A model generated the notes under the pieces. The model was not told where the DNA came from. It did not search any database and saw only the letters and a list, made by a program, of their open reading frames with translations. A stretch of DNA of 64,000 nucleotides, from assembly GCA_051004015.1 (NCBI GenBank), contig JBPCKT010000065.1:1-64000 (forward strand), read 5' to 3'. Below, one piece after another: positions 1-7,943 of this stretch (positions are counted from its first letter, which is position 1; the number at the start of each line of letters is the position of its first letter). This stretch comes from SXOA01 sp051004015 (GTDB taxonomy: Bacteria > Planctomycetota > Planctomycetia > Pirellulales > Pirellulaceae). A program made the position numbers and the translations under genes.

Positions 1-227
1 CATTCGCCATACGTGGTCTCCAGCAACTTGGAAGATGTTGCTGCAAACCAACGGCGAACCGCGCTCCATTCAAAATGGCTGCTTTTCAATTCTGCCCCTG
101 CTGCTGTTTTTGACCGCCCCCTGACAGATGAATAAGAAAAGCATGAATTATGGGGAGTGTGAATAACGAGTGCGGCGAATGCGAATTGCGGAAAGGATTG
201 GCGGACTTGGATTTGCGTCAGAGCCAA

Positions 228-272
228 TCGACGTAAGTCGCGGTCGCTCGGTGAAAAAAGGAGTCGTGAATT
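228..272 (+). repeat. Dispersed intergenic motif, copy 1
   Basis: The bases TCGACGTAAGTC (228-239), then a GGTGAAAA block and a GTGAAT block up to 272, recur in the same order at 46303-46336. Spacing differs a little between the copies. Function unknown; both copies are intergenic. Confidence 0.45.
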
Positions 273-334
273 ATGAATAATGCTACAGCTTTCGGGGGGG
301 TGGCCAGCGGCAAGAAACCCTTATGGCTTTCGGC

Positions 335-397
335 ACTGCCCGCAGCGCCAGCGAGGAGTCGAGCCGTGGCCTCCCTCGCTGGCGCGTCGGGTTAGTG
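335..397. repeat. Imperfect inverted repeat
   Basis: The arm GCGCCAGCGAGG (345-356) is perfectly complementary to 374-385, and weaker complementarity continues outward to 335 and 397. The loop is about 17 bases. It lies about 95 bases upstream of the start at 492 and could fold in the transcript. It could also be a planctomycete interspersed repeat. Confidence 0.5.
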
Positions 398-491
398 GAT
401 TTCGTTGTACTTTCCCTGCCAATTCCGATAGACTTTTCGATAGTTGGTACTGAGCTTCGTTTGCCCGCCTTTTCCTCTCCAGGAGCCCGCC

Positions 492-2066
492 ATGTCCCGC
501 CTCAACTCCTCTCGCCGTGAATTCTTGTCCCAGGTCGGCCGCGGCATGTTTGTCGCCAGCGTCGGCTCGGCTTTGGCGATCGATCTGGGGCTGACGCCGG
601 CCTTTGCCGCGGAGGAGCCCGCGAGCCGCATTTCGTTTGGGGCGATGGACGCTCTGGTGGATTTGCTGCAAGCGACGCCGGTGAACAAGCTGCTGCCGCT
701 GGTGGTGGAGAAGCTCAAGGCCGGAACGACGCTCAAGGAATTCACGGCGGCGGCGGCTCTGGCCAATGCCCGGGCGTTTGGAGGGGAGGACTATATCGGC
801 TTCCACACGCTGATGGCCCTGGGCCCGGCGCTGGCCATGTCGGCCCAGATGAATGAGAAGAACGCCGCGCTGCCGGTGCTGAAGGTGCTCTACCGGAACA
901 CCGAGGAGATTCAAAAGACGGGGAAATCGAATTCCGATACCATCAAGCCGATTCAGCTCGTCGCTTCGAGCCTTCCTTCCGGCGCGAGCGCGGCGGACGC
1001 CATTCGCGACGCGGTCCATCGCGGCGACCGGGCCGCTGCCGAGCAACTGTTGGCCACGTCGGTCGCGCAGTCGCCGGCGGACGGCTTCAACAATCTATTG
1101 CCGACGGTGGATGAATCCACGGACGTGCATCGCGTCGTGCTGATGCATCGGGCCTGGGACATGCTCTCCATCGTTGGGCAGGAGAACGCCCTCTCCATGC
1201 TCCGCCAGTCGCTCGGCTATTGCCTCAAGAACGAGAAATTCGCGACGCAGTATGCCGGCGAAGTCCGCAAGGTTTTGCCCGCCGTGATGGACCAGTTCAA
1301 ACTCGACAGCCGCGAATGCGGGACGAAGACGGTGGACGACAAGTGGGTCATGGACATGATGAATACCCTCTTCACCGCCACGCCGCAGCAAGGCGCGGAA
1401 GCCGTCGCCGCGGCGATTGTGGAAGGCATCAATCCGCTGCGGATCACCGAAGCCATTTCCCTCACCGCCAATCAACTCGTCCTCCGCGACGCGGGCCGCA
1501 CCGCCAAGCAGGTGCAGCCCGGCAAGCCGGAAGGAAGCGTGCATGGTGATTCCATCGGGGTCCATGCCAGCGACTCGGCTCACGCCTGGCGGAACATCGC
1601 CCTGGCCGCCAACACCCGCAACAAGAATGCGGCCCTGGTACTGGCGGGTTATCAAGTCGCTCTCGACCGAACCGAGCGCGGCGGGGACTTCCAGACTTGG
1701 AAGAATCGGCCTTGGACCGAGCATTTGGAACAAGTCAAATCGACGGAAAAGTGCGAGCTGCTCGGCCAGCTTACCGAGGCGATCAAGGCCAACGACCAGG
1801 CCCAAGCCTGCGCCGTGGTGGCGAAGTATGGCCAGGAAGGTCATTCCGAAGGGAACATCTTCCACATTCTCCGTGAATATGCCGTCAGCCAGGACGGTGC
1901 TCTGCATGCCGAGAAGTACTACAAGACCACCAGCGACGACTTCGCTCTCACCTCCAAGGACCTGCGCTGGCGGCACCTCATCGCGCTGGCCCGCGTCACC
2001 GCCAGCGAATTCGGCCGCGAAGCGGCGGGGCATCACGAGGCGTGCGAGCTGCTGGGGTCGACGTAG
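492..2066 (+). CDS. Exported (Tat-signal) protein of unknown function
   Basis: A protein of 524 residues. The N-terminus carries a twin-arginine type signal (SSRREFLSQVGRG followed by a hydrophobic stretch, probable cleavage after AFA near residue 34), so it is probably exported folded, perhaps with a cofactor. I do not recognise a catalytic domain. The mature part is helical, with alternating Ala/Leu-rich segments and few cysteines. The ATG at 492 is chosen over an upstream in-frame start at 444 because it places the RR motif at residues 8-9. It ends 57 bases before hpt and could be co-transcribed with it. Confidence 0.75.
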   Translation: MSRLNSSRREFLSQVGRGMFVASVGSALAIDLGLTPAFAAEEPASRISFGAMDALVDLLQATPVNKLLPLVVEKLKAGTTLKEFTAAAALANARAFGGEDYIGFHTLMALGPALAMSAQMNEKNAALPVLKVLYRNTEEIQKTGKSNSDTIKPIQLVASSLPSGASAADAIRDAVHRGDRAAAEQLLATSVAQSPADGFNNLLPTVDESTDVHRVVLMHRAWDMLSIVGQENALSMLRQSLGYCLKNEKFATQYAGEVRKVLPAVMDQFKLDSRECGTKTVDDKWVMDMMNTLFTATPQQGAEAVAAAIVEGINPLRITEAISLTANQLVLRDAGRTAKQVQPGKPEGSVHGDSIGVHASDSAHAWRNIALAANTRNKNAALVLAGYQVALDRTERGGDFQTWKNRPWTEHLEQVKSTEKCELLGQLTEAIKANDQAQACAVVAKYGQEGHSEGNIFHILREYAVSQDGALHAEKYYKTTSDDFALTSKDLRWRHLIALARVTASEFGREAAGHHEACELLGST

Positions 2067-2123
2067 CGGCTTCTGGGTTTACAATCATCACGATACGACT
2101 TCTCGCTTGCAGGGAATGCCGCC

Positions 2124-2651
2124 GTGAAGATTCTGGTTTCAGCCGCAGAGATCCAGGCCTCCGTCGAGAGCCTGGCGGCGCAAATCCGGGAGCGGGAAGG
2201 GAACCGTCCGCTGACGGTGATTGCGATCATGACCGGCAGCATCGTCTTCCTGGCGGACCTCATCCGCAAGCTGGAGATGCCGCTGCGAGTCGGCGTGGTC
2301 CAGACCAGCAGTTACCGCGGCACGGCCCGCGGACCACTCTCCATCAATGCCGACATGATGCCGGATATTACCGACAAGGACGTGCTGCTGGTGGACGACA
2401 TCTTCGACACGGGACGCACGCTGCAGGAAGTCATTGCCAGTCTCGCCGATTTTCGCCCCCGCTCGCTCCGCTCCGCGGTCCTGCTGCTCAAGCGCGGCCG
2501 GCAGGAAGTGGACCTCCGCCCCGACTACGTCGGCTTTGAGATACCCGACGAGTTCGTCGTCGGCTACGGGCTCGATTACAACGACCAATACCGAAACCTT
2601 CCGTACCTCGCCGCTTTGGAGCCGTCCGACCTCGCCGGCCAAACCTCATGA
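2124..2651 (+). CDS. hpt: Hypoxanthine phosphoribosyltransferase
   Basis: Purine salvage enzyme that converts hypoxanthine or guanine and PRPP to IMP or GMP in the cytoplasm. The PRPP-binding motif VLLVDDIFDTGRTL is at about residues 92-105. The flexible-loop region SSYRGTARG and the C-terminal VGYGLDYNDQYRNLPY segment are typical of bacterial Hpt. Its 175 residues match the family length. The stop overlaps the start of the next glycosyltransferase by four bases (ATGA), so the two are translationally coupled although their functions are unrelated. Confidence 0.93.
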   Translation: MKILVSAAEIQASVESLAAQIREREGNRPLTVIAIMTGSIVFLADLIRKLEMPLRVGVVQTSSYRGTARGPLSINADMMPDITDKDVLLVDDIFDTGRTLQEVIASLADFRPRSLRSAVLLLKRGRQEVDLRPDYVGFEIPDEFVVGYGLDYNDQYRNLPYLAALEPSDLAGQTS

Positions 2652-3814
2652 GCCTGCGGCTGGCACTGGTGACTCGCCGCTTCTGGCCGCTGGTGGGCGG
2701 GGCGGAAATGGCGATGGCCAACCTGGCCGCCGAATTCCGACGGCAGGGGCACTCCGTCCGCATCGTCACCGGCCGCTGGGAAAAACACTGGCCGCTGGAA
2801 ATGGTCCACCGCGAAGTTCCCGTCACACGGCTGCCGCATCCCCGCACGCGAGCCTGGGGAACGCTGCGATACATGTACGCTCTGTCCGCCTGGCTGCACC
2901 GCGAGAAGCACAACCTCGACGCCGTGCTGGTTTCGATGCTCAAGCACGACGCCTACTGCACCGTCGGTGCTTTACAGAAAACTCAGGTCCCCGTCATTCT
3001 CCGCGGCGAAGGGGCTGGCCCCGGCGGCGACTGCGTCTGGCAGCAGACCGCTCGGTTCGGGCTGCGCATCCGCAAGCGCTGCCAGGGGGCGAGTGCGTTT
3101 GTCTCCCCCAGCGATGCCATCGCCCTGGAGCTCCGCGAGACGGGTTACGCAGCCGAACGGATTGCGCGGATTGATAACGGCGTGGCCATTCCGCCGCCGC
3201 AATCCCCCGCAACGCGAGATGCCGCCCGCGCGGCATTGGGCGAGGCGAACCACGACCTGCGTCTGGAACTCAATGCTCCCTTGGCCGTGTACACCGGGCG
3301 GCTACATTCAGATAAAGGGCTGCTCGACCTGGTCAACGCCTGGCGGCCCGTTGCCGAGCGCTGGCCGGCGGCGCGGCTGTGGCTGGTGGGGGAGGGGCCT
3401 CAGCGTGAAGAGCTGTTTCACCGCGTCAGCGATCTCGACTTGAAGTACCGCATCTGTCTCCCCGGCGCTTTCGACGACACGGAGCAAGTCCTGGAAGCGG
3501 CAGACATGTTCGTCCTCCCCTCTTACAGCGAAGGGATGTCTCTTTCGCTCCTCGAGGCGATGGCGGCCGGCATACCGGTCATCGCCAGCGACATTGCCGG
3601 CAATCGGGCGCTGGTAGGTCACGAACATAGCGGCCTGCTTGTTCCCCCCCGCGACGTCCGTGGCCTGTCGGGGGCGATTGCCCGCTTGCTGGAACAGCCG
3701 GCGCTGCGAGTCGCCCTCGGCAGCCGGGCTCGGCATGAGGTGCAAGCGAAGTACTCGCTGGAGAGGATGGGGGGCGAGCACCTGAAGCTCATCGAGCGGT
3801 TGGTCATACGCTAA
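2648..3814 (+). CDS. Glycosyltransferase family 4 protein
   Basis: A GT-B fold retaining glycosyltransferase of 388 residues. The N-terminal half begins with the usual acceptor-domain strand followed by GGAEMAMANLA. The C-terminal half carries VYTGRLHSDKGLLDLV and the nucleotide-sugar motif SYSEGMSLSLLEAMAAGIPV (E-x7-E type). The acceptor is unknown, probably a lipid-linked or cell-surface glycan. It overlaps hpt by four bases at its start. Its TAA stop overlaps the stop of the convergent TolC-like gene. Confidence 0.88.
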   Translation: MSLRLALVTRRFWPLVGGAEMAMANLAAEFRRQGHSVRIVTGRWEKHWPLEMVHREVPVTRLPHPRTRAWGTLRYMYALSAWLHREKHNLDAVLVSMLKHDAYCTVGALQKTQVPVILRGEGAGPGGDCVWQQTARFGLRIRKRCQGASAFVSPSDAIALELRETGYAAERIARIDNGVAIPPPQSPATRDAARAALGEANHDLRLELNAPLAVYTGRLHSDKGLLDLVNAWRPVAERWPAARLWLVGEGPQREELFHRVSDLDLKYRICLPGAFDDTEQVLEAADMFVLPSYSEGMSLSLLEAMAAGIPVIASDIAGNRALVGHEHSGLLVPPRDVRGLSGAIARLLEQPALRVALGSRARHEVQAKYSLERMGGEHLKLIERLVIR

Positions 3815-5109
3815 GGACAGCACAGCCCCGCCAGGCAAGTGCCAGCGTCGTAGCCGCTCTCCGCGGCGAGTAGGCCCTGAGCCTCTTTGAGCTTGACCTC
3901 CGCCAGCCGCACGGCGATGACCTGTTTGAGGAGGGCAGACTCGGCTGCCGCAAGCTCAAATTGGGCCTGCTGGATTTCGAGCGGCGTCGCGGAGCCGACT
4001 TCGCGGAGCGCCTTCAAGTCGCCGATGCGCTGTTGCCAGCTCGCCTGCGTCTGGGCGGCGATGGCGGATTGCTTCAGGCGGGTTTCAATCTCCCGCACCG
4101 CTAGGCGGATTTCGCTGGCTACCTGCTGCTCGCGAGTGTCCAGCAATTCGGTGAGCTGAGCACGGCGGATTTCCAGCTCGCAGGAATCAGAGTCCCCCTT
4201 CAAGAATTTGTGTAGCGCGCCAAGAGTCGGCGCGGGAACTCCAAGGGCAGGGTCGCTTTGGGACAGGCTTCGGCGTGCAGCCGGTAGCGTCTGCGTTTCG
4301 AGCTCGGAGAGGAGCAGCCGCAGCGCCGCGAGGTCCGCTCGGGTTTGCAATCCGATGGAAACGGCGACATCCACATCGATGGTCTCCGCGGTCAGCGTCA
4401 GGTTCGCTTGCGGGAGCATACGCGTCGGCTCGCCGGGACTCAGCCCGATGAGTCCGCGGAGCTGCTCGCTAAGCTGAGCGTCTCCAAGGTCGAGTTGTTG
4501 CTGCTGGTCTTGCAGTTCCAATTGCTGGCGGGCAAGCGCCGTGAGGTCAGCGGTCACTTTCAGCCCTTGCTCCTTCACTTTGCGAAGGTCGTCTTGCATC
4601 CGGCCAAGTTGTGCGAGGCTGCTCTCCAGAGCCGGTCCATTGCCGCGGACTTCGGCGAGCTTGTAATAGGCCTGCAAGGCCTGGGACGCCGATTGGTTCC
4701 GCTCATGAACCGCCCGCAAACACAGAAGCTTCTGCTGAAGCCCCGCCAGCCTGGCTGCTTTCTTGAAATTCCCCGCCGCTTGGGCCACGGCCTGGCGCTC
4801 CAGCTCCGTCAGGTTGGCGAGCTGTGAGTTCGCCGCGGCTAGCGACTGCGTCTCTTCAGCCGAGAGTTCCCGTGTGGCGGTTTCGAGAGGGTGCGACGGA
4901 CGACGCTGCTGCAATTCCTCAAATGTGCCAAGCGCGGAGACGTCCGGCCGATGCGCGGCACTCTTTCCCTCTTCCACCACGACAGGCGCGACCAGCAGGG
5001 CGGGCGGTAAGAGCCCCGGCGCATCCGGCTGAAGTTCCCCCCGCGCGCAGCCCGCCACCAGGCCGAAAGCGGCCAGCAAAACGAAGCAAGAGCAGCGGAA
5101 ACCTGTCAT
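3811..5109 (-). CDS. TolC-like outer-membrane efflux lipoprotein
   Basis: A protein of 432 residues that begins MTGFRCSC, followed by a hydrophobic segment and a lipobox (LVAGC), so it is predicted to be a lipoprotein. The rest is almost entirely Ala/Leu/Gln/Glu-rich coiled coil with the layout of outer-membrane efflux proteins: long paired helices, and a C-terminal segment (EIQQAQFELAAAESALLKQV) typical of TolC/CusC helices. No inner-membrane pump or membrane-fusion partner lies next to it. The ATG at 5109 is preferred over 5160 because it starts the signal sequence. The beta-barrel strands are not obvious by eye, so a plain periplasmic coiled-coil lipoprotein is the alternative. Confidence 0.65.
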   Translation of the reverse strand: MTGFRCSCFVLLAAFGLVAGCARGELQPDAPGLLPPALLVAPVVVEEGKSAAHRPDVSALGTFEELQQRRPSHPLETATRELSAEETQSLAAANSQLANLTELERQAVAQAAGNFKKAARLAGLQQKLLCLRAVHERNQSASQALQAYYKLAEVRGNGPALESSLAQLGRMQDDLRKVKEQGLKVTADLTALARQQLELQDQQQQLDLGDAQLSEQLRGLIGLSPGEPTRMLPQANLTLTAETIDVDVAVSIGLQTRADLAALRLLLSELETQTLPAARRSLSQSDPALGVPAPTLGALHKFLKGDSDSCELEIRRAQLTELLDTREQQVASEIRLAVREIETRLKQSAIAAQTQASWQQRIGDLKALREVGSATPLEIQQAQFELAAAESALLKQVIAVRLAEVKLKEAQGLLAAESGYDAGTCLAGLCCP

Positions 5110-5194
5110 GGAATGACGAAAGATGGTGACAGCAATAAGCGCGCGGCGCGCCCCTACCATTTATCGCCGACGCATAACCCGCACCTCCCGGAAT

Positions 5195-5213
5195 CTCTGC
5201 CAAGTCGGCAGAG
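5195..5213. repeat. Short perfect stem-loop upstream of the TolC-like gene
   Basis: CTCTGCC (5195-5201) pairs perfectly with GGCAGAG (5207-5213) across a 5-base loop. It lies about 90 bases upstream of the TolC-like start and could be an operator or a leader hairpin. No partner regulator is seen nearby. Confidence 0.3.
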
Positions 5214-5282
5214 TTTGTGTAAATCGCCCTGATTGCCGCGACAAAGGGCCGGAATTGGAGAATCGTCCGCCGGTCTTGCCGC

Positions 5283-5311
5283 TTGCCACCACCGCGAACC
5301 AGGGCTAAATT
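5283..5311 (+). promoter_or_regulatory. Candidate sigma-70 promoter for tRNA-His
   Basis: TTGCCA at 5283-5288 and TAAATT at 5306-5311 are separated by 17 bases. The predicted start near 5318 would give a leader of about 35 bases before the tRNA. This is motif matching only. Confidence 0.4.
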
Positions 5312-5352
5312 CAGGAGTCTCTTAGGGAAACTCCGAGCGGGGTTTTCCTCAC

Positions 5353-5427
5353 GGTGGCTGTAGCTCAATCGGTTAGAGCATCAGATTGTGGATCTGAGGG
5401 TTGGGGGTTCAAGTCCCCTCAGCCACC
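5353..5427 (+). tRNA. tRNA-His (anticodon GTG)
   Basis: A complete cloverleaf can be drawn. The acceptor arm 5353-5360 pairs with 5420-5427 over eight bases, including the extra G(-1) paired to the discriminator C that is diagnostic of bacterial tRNA-His. The anticodon loop is TTGTGGA with anticodon GTG inside a CAGAT/ATCTG stem, and the T-arm loop is GTTCAAGTC. The CCA end is not encoded. It stands alone between two minus-strand genes. Confidence 0.97.
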
Positions 5428-5463
5428 CTGGAATTAGCCGATAAAACACGGCGAATCCCCCAA

Positions 5464-5733
5464 TTAGGGGCCAACGAGCTCGTACAGCGCGCCGCCGGCA
5501 TGTTTGAGCTTCCCCTGCCTTGCCAACTCTTCCCAGACCGCCTGCGAAAACTGATTGGGGGGAGTAATGGCCACCACGCCCGACCGGCCGCCGGAAGACA
5601 TCGGGCCGTATCCCAGCCGCGACTCGTCATCGAGCCGCATGAGTTTGAGGCGTTTTCGGAATGCCTTCAGGGCGAGCTTGAGCTCATCCTTAGAAGGTGA
5701 TGCTGGCGACGGCATTTCTTCTGTCTCGGCCAT
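5464..5733 (-). CDS. Small conserved-looking protein downstream of a ferredoxin
   Basis: A protein of 89 residues, probably cytoplasmic. It has a charged helical N-terminal half (KLALKAFRKRLKLMRLDDES) and a C-terminal part with GGRSGVVAITPPNQF and a short basic helix, which could be a nucleic-acid or small winged-helix-like fold. A good Shine-Dalgarno GAGGAG lies 6 bases before the ATG. The gene follows the ferredoxin with a 24-base gap, so the two probably form an operon. No family name can be given with confidence. Confidence 0.75.
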   Translation of the reverse strand: MAETEEMPSPASPSKDELKLALKAFRKRLKLMRLDDESRLGYGPMSSGGRSGVVAITPPNQFSQAVWEELARQGKLKHAGGALYELVGP

Positions 5734-5757
5734 GAGCTGCTCCTCTTGTACTTATGG

Positions 5758-6120
5758 TTACTTGACCACCCATTCGGGCGGCGGCTGAATTTCCGCGGCC
5801 GGAGCGTGTCCGGCGTCCTTGCGTCCGCTCCCCGCCAGGCGGCTGATGGCGCGCACCGCCATGTCCTGATCGCAAGTGATCTGACAGCTCAGCCGGATTC
5901 CCGCCAGACCCCGCGCACCCAGCACGTCACGTTCGGCAACGCTCATGCGGTCAGGCTCTCCCGCAACGAACTCGACCCGGCAGGTCGTGCAACGAGCATT
6001 CCCGCCACAGGCATGGAGCTGATCGATCCCCGCATCCTGCTCAAGAGCCAGCACCAGCCGCTTGCCCTGCGGCACTTCAAACTGGCCCACACCTTCCACG
6101 GTTAACTTCGGCATGAACAT
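5758..6120 (-). CDS. 2Fe-2S ferredoxin
   Basis: Plant/adrenodoxin-like [2Fe-2S] electron carrier of 120 residues. Ligand cysteines are C38, C44, C47 (CGGNARCTTC) and C79 (LSCQ), the C-x5-C-x2-C-x~31-C pattern of the fold. A Pro-rich C-terminal tail of about 30 residues (AGHAPAAEIQPPPEW) is extra to the core domain. The start at 6120 is favoured because AAAGGA sits 4-5 bases upstream; the in-frame ATG at 6114 is the alternative. No reductase partner is adjacent. Confidence 0.92.
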   Translation of the reverse strand: MFMPKLTVEGVGQFEVPQGKRLVLALEQDAGIDQLHACGGNARCTTCRVEFVAGEPDRMSVAERDVLGARGLAGIRLSCQITCDQDMAVRAISRLAGSGRKDAGHAPAAEIQPPPEWVVK

Positions 6121-6212
6121 TTTTCCTTTGCGACAGAGGGAATCGTCCCCGCATTGTCCTGCGTCCGTGCTTGGAGGGCAAGCGATACTATCAGCTCCTG
6201 CGTCAATTCAAT

Positions 6213-7889
6213 TTACTTCGCTGGCTTGACGGGCCACGGCTCGACGTTCGCTCGCATTTCCCAGGCGGCATACTTCGTCGACAGTTCGAGCACCTTGTCC
6301 GGTTGCATGACGGCGAGGTCGTTGGCTTCGGTGCGGTCCTTCGACAGGTTGTAGAGCTCCCACGGCCCGGCGTGTTTGGCCACCAGTTTCCAGTCACCGA
6401 CCCGCACGGCGCGGTTCCCTTCGTGCTCCCAGTAGATCGCATCGCGTGGGGTGGCCTTGTTGGCAAAGACCGGAACGAGGTTCTGACCTTCGAGTGGCGG
6501 GGCATCCTTCGGATACTGCGAGCCGGAAAGCTCAATGCAGGTGGCCATTACGTCGATCAGGTGGCCGGGCCGTGTGCGGAGCTCGCCTCTCGCCTTGATG
6601 CCGCGCGGCCAGTGAGCGATCAGCGGGGTGCTGATCCCCCCCTCGTGGACCCAGTGCTTGTATTCCCGGAAAGGAGTATTGGATACGTTCGCCCAGCCGC
6701 GGCCGTAGGCAACGTAGGTGTCCGCCGGCCCCGGCATCACTTTGGGCCCCATCCGCACGGGAAATCCGTCGCGCGTCTGCCTGGGAATACTGCCGGCCGC
6801 GGCAAACTCATCGGGCTTCATCACGGGGAACGTCGGCATCGCCGGCCGGACGATGTTCGGATGGTCCATGTTCCCCATTCGGCCCATTACCTCGGCGCAG
6901 CCGCCGTTGTCCTGAAGATAGAGGATGAGGGTATTGTCGAATTGCCCGGTTCGCTTCAATTCCGCGACCAACTTGCCGATGCCTTGGTCCATGCGGTGGA
7001 TCATCGCCGCGTAGACCTCCATGCCGGCCGCCTCCCACTTCTTGTCCAGTACCTTCGCCCAGTCGCCGGCGGGCGGCGACAGCGGTTGCCTGGGATCGAT
7101 CAGCCCGAGCTTCGCGGCCTTCTCGAACCGCGCCTTCCGCACCGGCTGATAACCGTTGTCATACTTCCCTTTGTACTTTGCGATGTCCTCGGGGAGAGCG
7201 TGCATGGGCCAGTGGGCGGCCGTGAACGCGACGTACAGGAAGAACGGCTTCGTGGAATGCTCCTTGGCATGGTCGCCGACGAACCGAGCGGCCTGATCGG
7301 AAATCGCGTCGGTGTAGTAGTAGGTCGCCGGCTTGTACTCCGGGTCCGCGTAGGGGGAGATCATGGTGTCGTCGCGGACGAGCGACGACGGGTCATAATA
7401 ACTGCCGCCCCCGTGGATCGTCCCGTAGAAGCGGTCGAACCTCCGGCCCAGCGGCCAGTTTTCCTTGGGCCCGTCCTTCCCGGTGTGACGGGTGAGGTGC
7501 CACTTCCCGACGGCGTAGCTCCGATACCCGGCCGGTTGCAGCACTTCGGCAATGGTTCGGCAGGAAGCGTTCAGATTGCCCCGGTATCCGGGTTTCCCCT
7601 TGTCGTCCATCATGTGCCCGATGCCGGCCTGGTGCGGGTACAGCCCGGTAAGCAGGCTGGCCCGGGTCGGACAGCAACGGGCCGTGTTGTAAAACTGCGT
7701 GAACCGCAACCCGTTCGTGGCCAGCGCGTCGAGGTTGGGCGTGGCAATTTCGCCGCCGTAGCAGCCGAGGTCCGAGAAGCCCATGTCGTCGCTCAGGATG
7801 ACGACGATGTTCGGCTTGTCGGCTGACTCTAGGGGCGATGCGGAGAACGCGGCGAGCAAAGGAAGGATCAGAAGGGCGCTAGATTTCAT
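6213..7889 (-). CDS. Exported type I sulfatase (arylsulfatase-like)
   Basis: A hydrolase of sulfate esters, 558 residues with a Sec signal peptide (cleavage near residue 23). The metal-binding segment NIVVILSDDMGFSDLG is near residue 27. The formylglycine motif C-x-P-x-R is CCPTRASLLTG, with C72 the residue to be converted to formylglycine. Later metal ligands are in LYLQDNGG and the end of the alkaline-phosphatase-like core is normal. The substrate is probably a sulfated polysaccharide. It follows the PhoD-like gene by 54 bases on the same strand. A SUMF1-fold protein at 57.4 kb lacks one of the expected catalytic cysteines, so the maturase is probably elsewhere. Confidence 0.93.
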   Translation of the reverse strand: MKSSALLILPLLAAFSASPLESADKPNIVVILSDDMGFSDLGCYGGEIATPNLDALATNGLRFTQFYNTARCCPTRASLLTGLYPHQAGIGHMMDDKGKPGYRGNLNASCRTIAEVLQPAGYRSYAVGKWHLTRHTGKDGPKENWPLGRRFDRFYGTIHGGGSYYDPSSLVRDDTMISPYADPEYKPATYYYTDAISDQAARFVGDHAKEHSTKPFFLYVAFTAAHWPMHALPEDIAKYKGKYDNGYQPVRKARFEKAAKLGLIDPRQPLSPPAGDWAKVLDKKWEAAGMEVYAAMIHRMDQGIGKLVAELKRTGQFDNTLILYLQDNGGCAEVMGRMGNMDHPNIVRPAMPTFPVMKPDEFAAAGSIPRQTRDGFPVRMGPKVMPGPADTYVAYGRGWANVSNTPFREYKHWVHEGGISTPLIAHWPRGIKARGELRTRPGHLIDVMATCIELSGSQYPKDAPPLEGQNLVPVFANKATPRDAIYWEHEGNRAVRVGDWKLVAKHAGPWELYNLSKDRTEANDLAVMQPDKVLELSTKYAAWEMRANVEPWPVKPAK

Positions 7890-7943
7890 GGCCTGTCCCT
7901 CGACATGGTGTTCGTGCCAATCGGTGGCATGTGGTGCATGGTG

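Larger units (their letters stand above)
1..491. other. Intergenic region upstream of the first exported-protein gene
   Basis: No convincing gene is seen here. The stretch carries a motif shared with the 46.3 kb intergenic region (around 228-272) and an inverted repeat with perfect 12-base arms (345-356 and 374-385). The left edge may hold the end of a neighbouring gene outside the window, but nothing coding can be supported. Confidence 0.5.

Noticed and set aside
6171..7826. Open frame of about 550 codons on the plus strand opposite the sulfatase
   Set aside because: It is antisense to a gene with clear sulfatase motifs, and its product is Arg/Gly/Val-rich low-complexity text without any domain, as expected from GC-rich codon shadowing.
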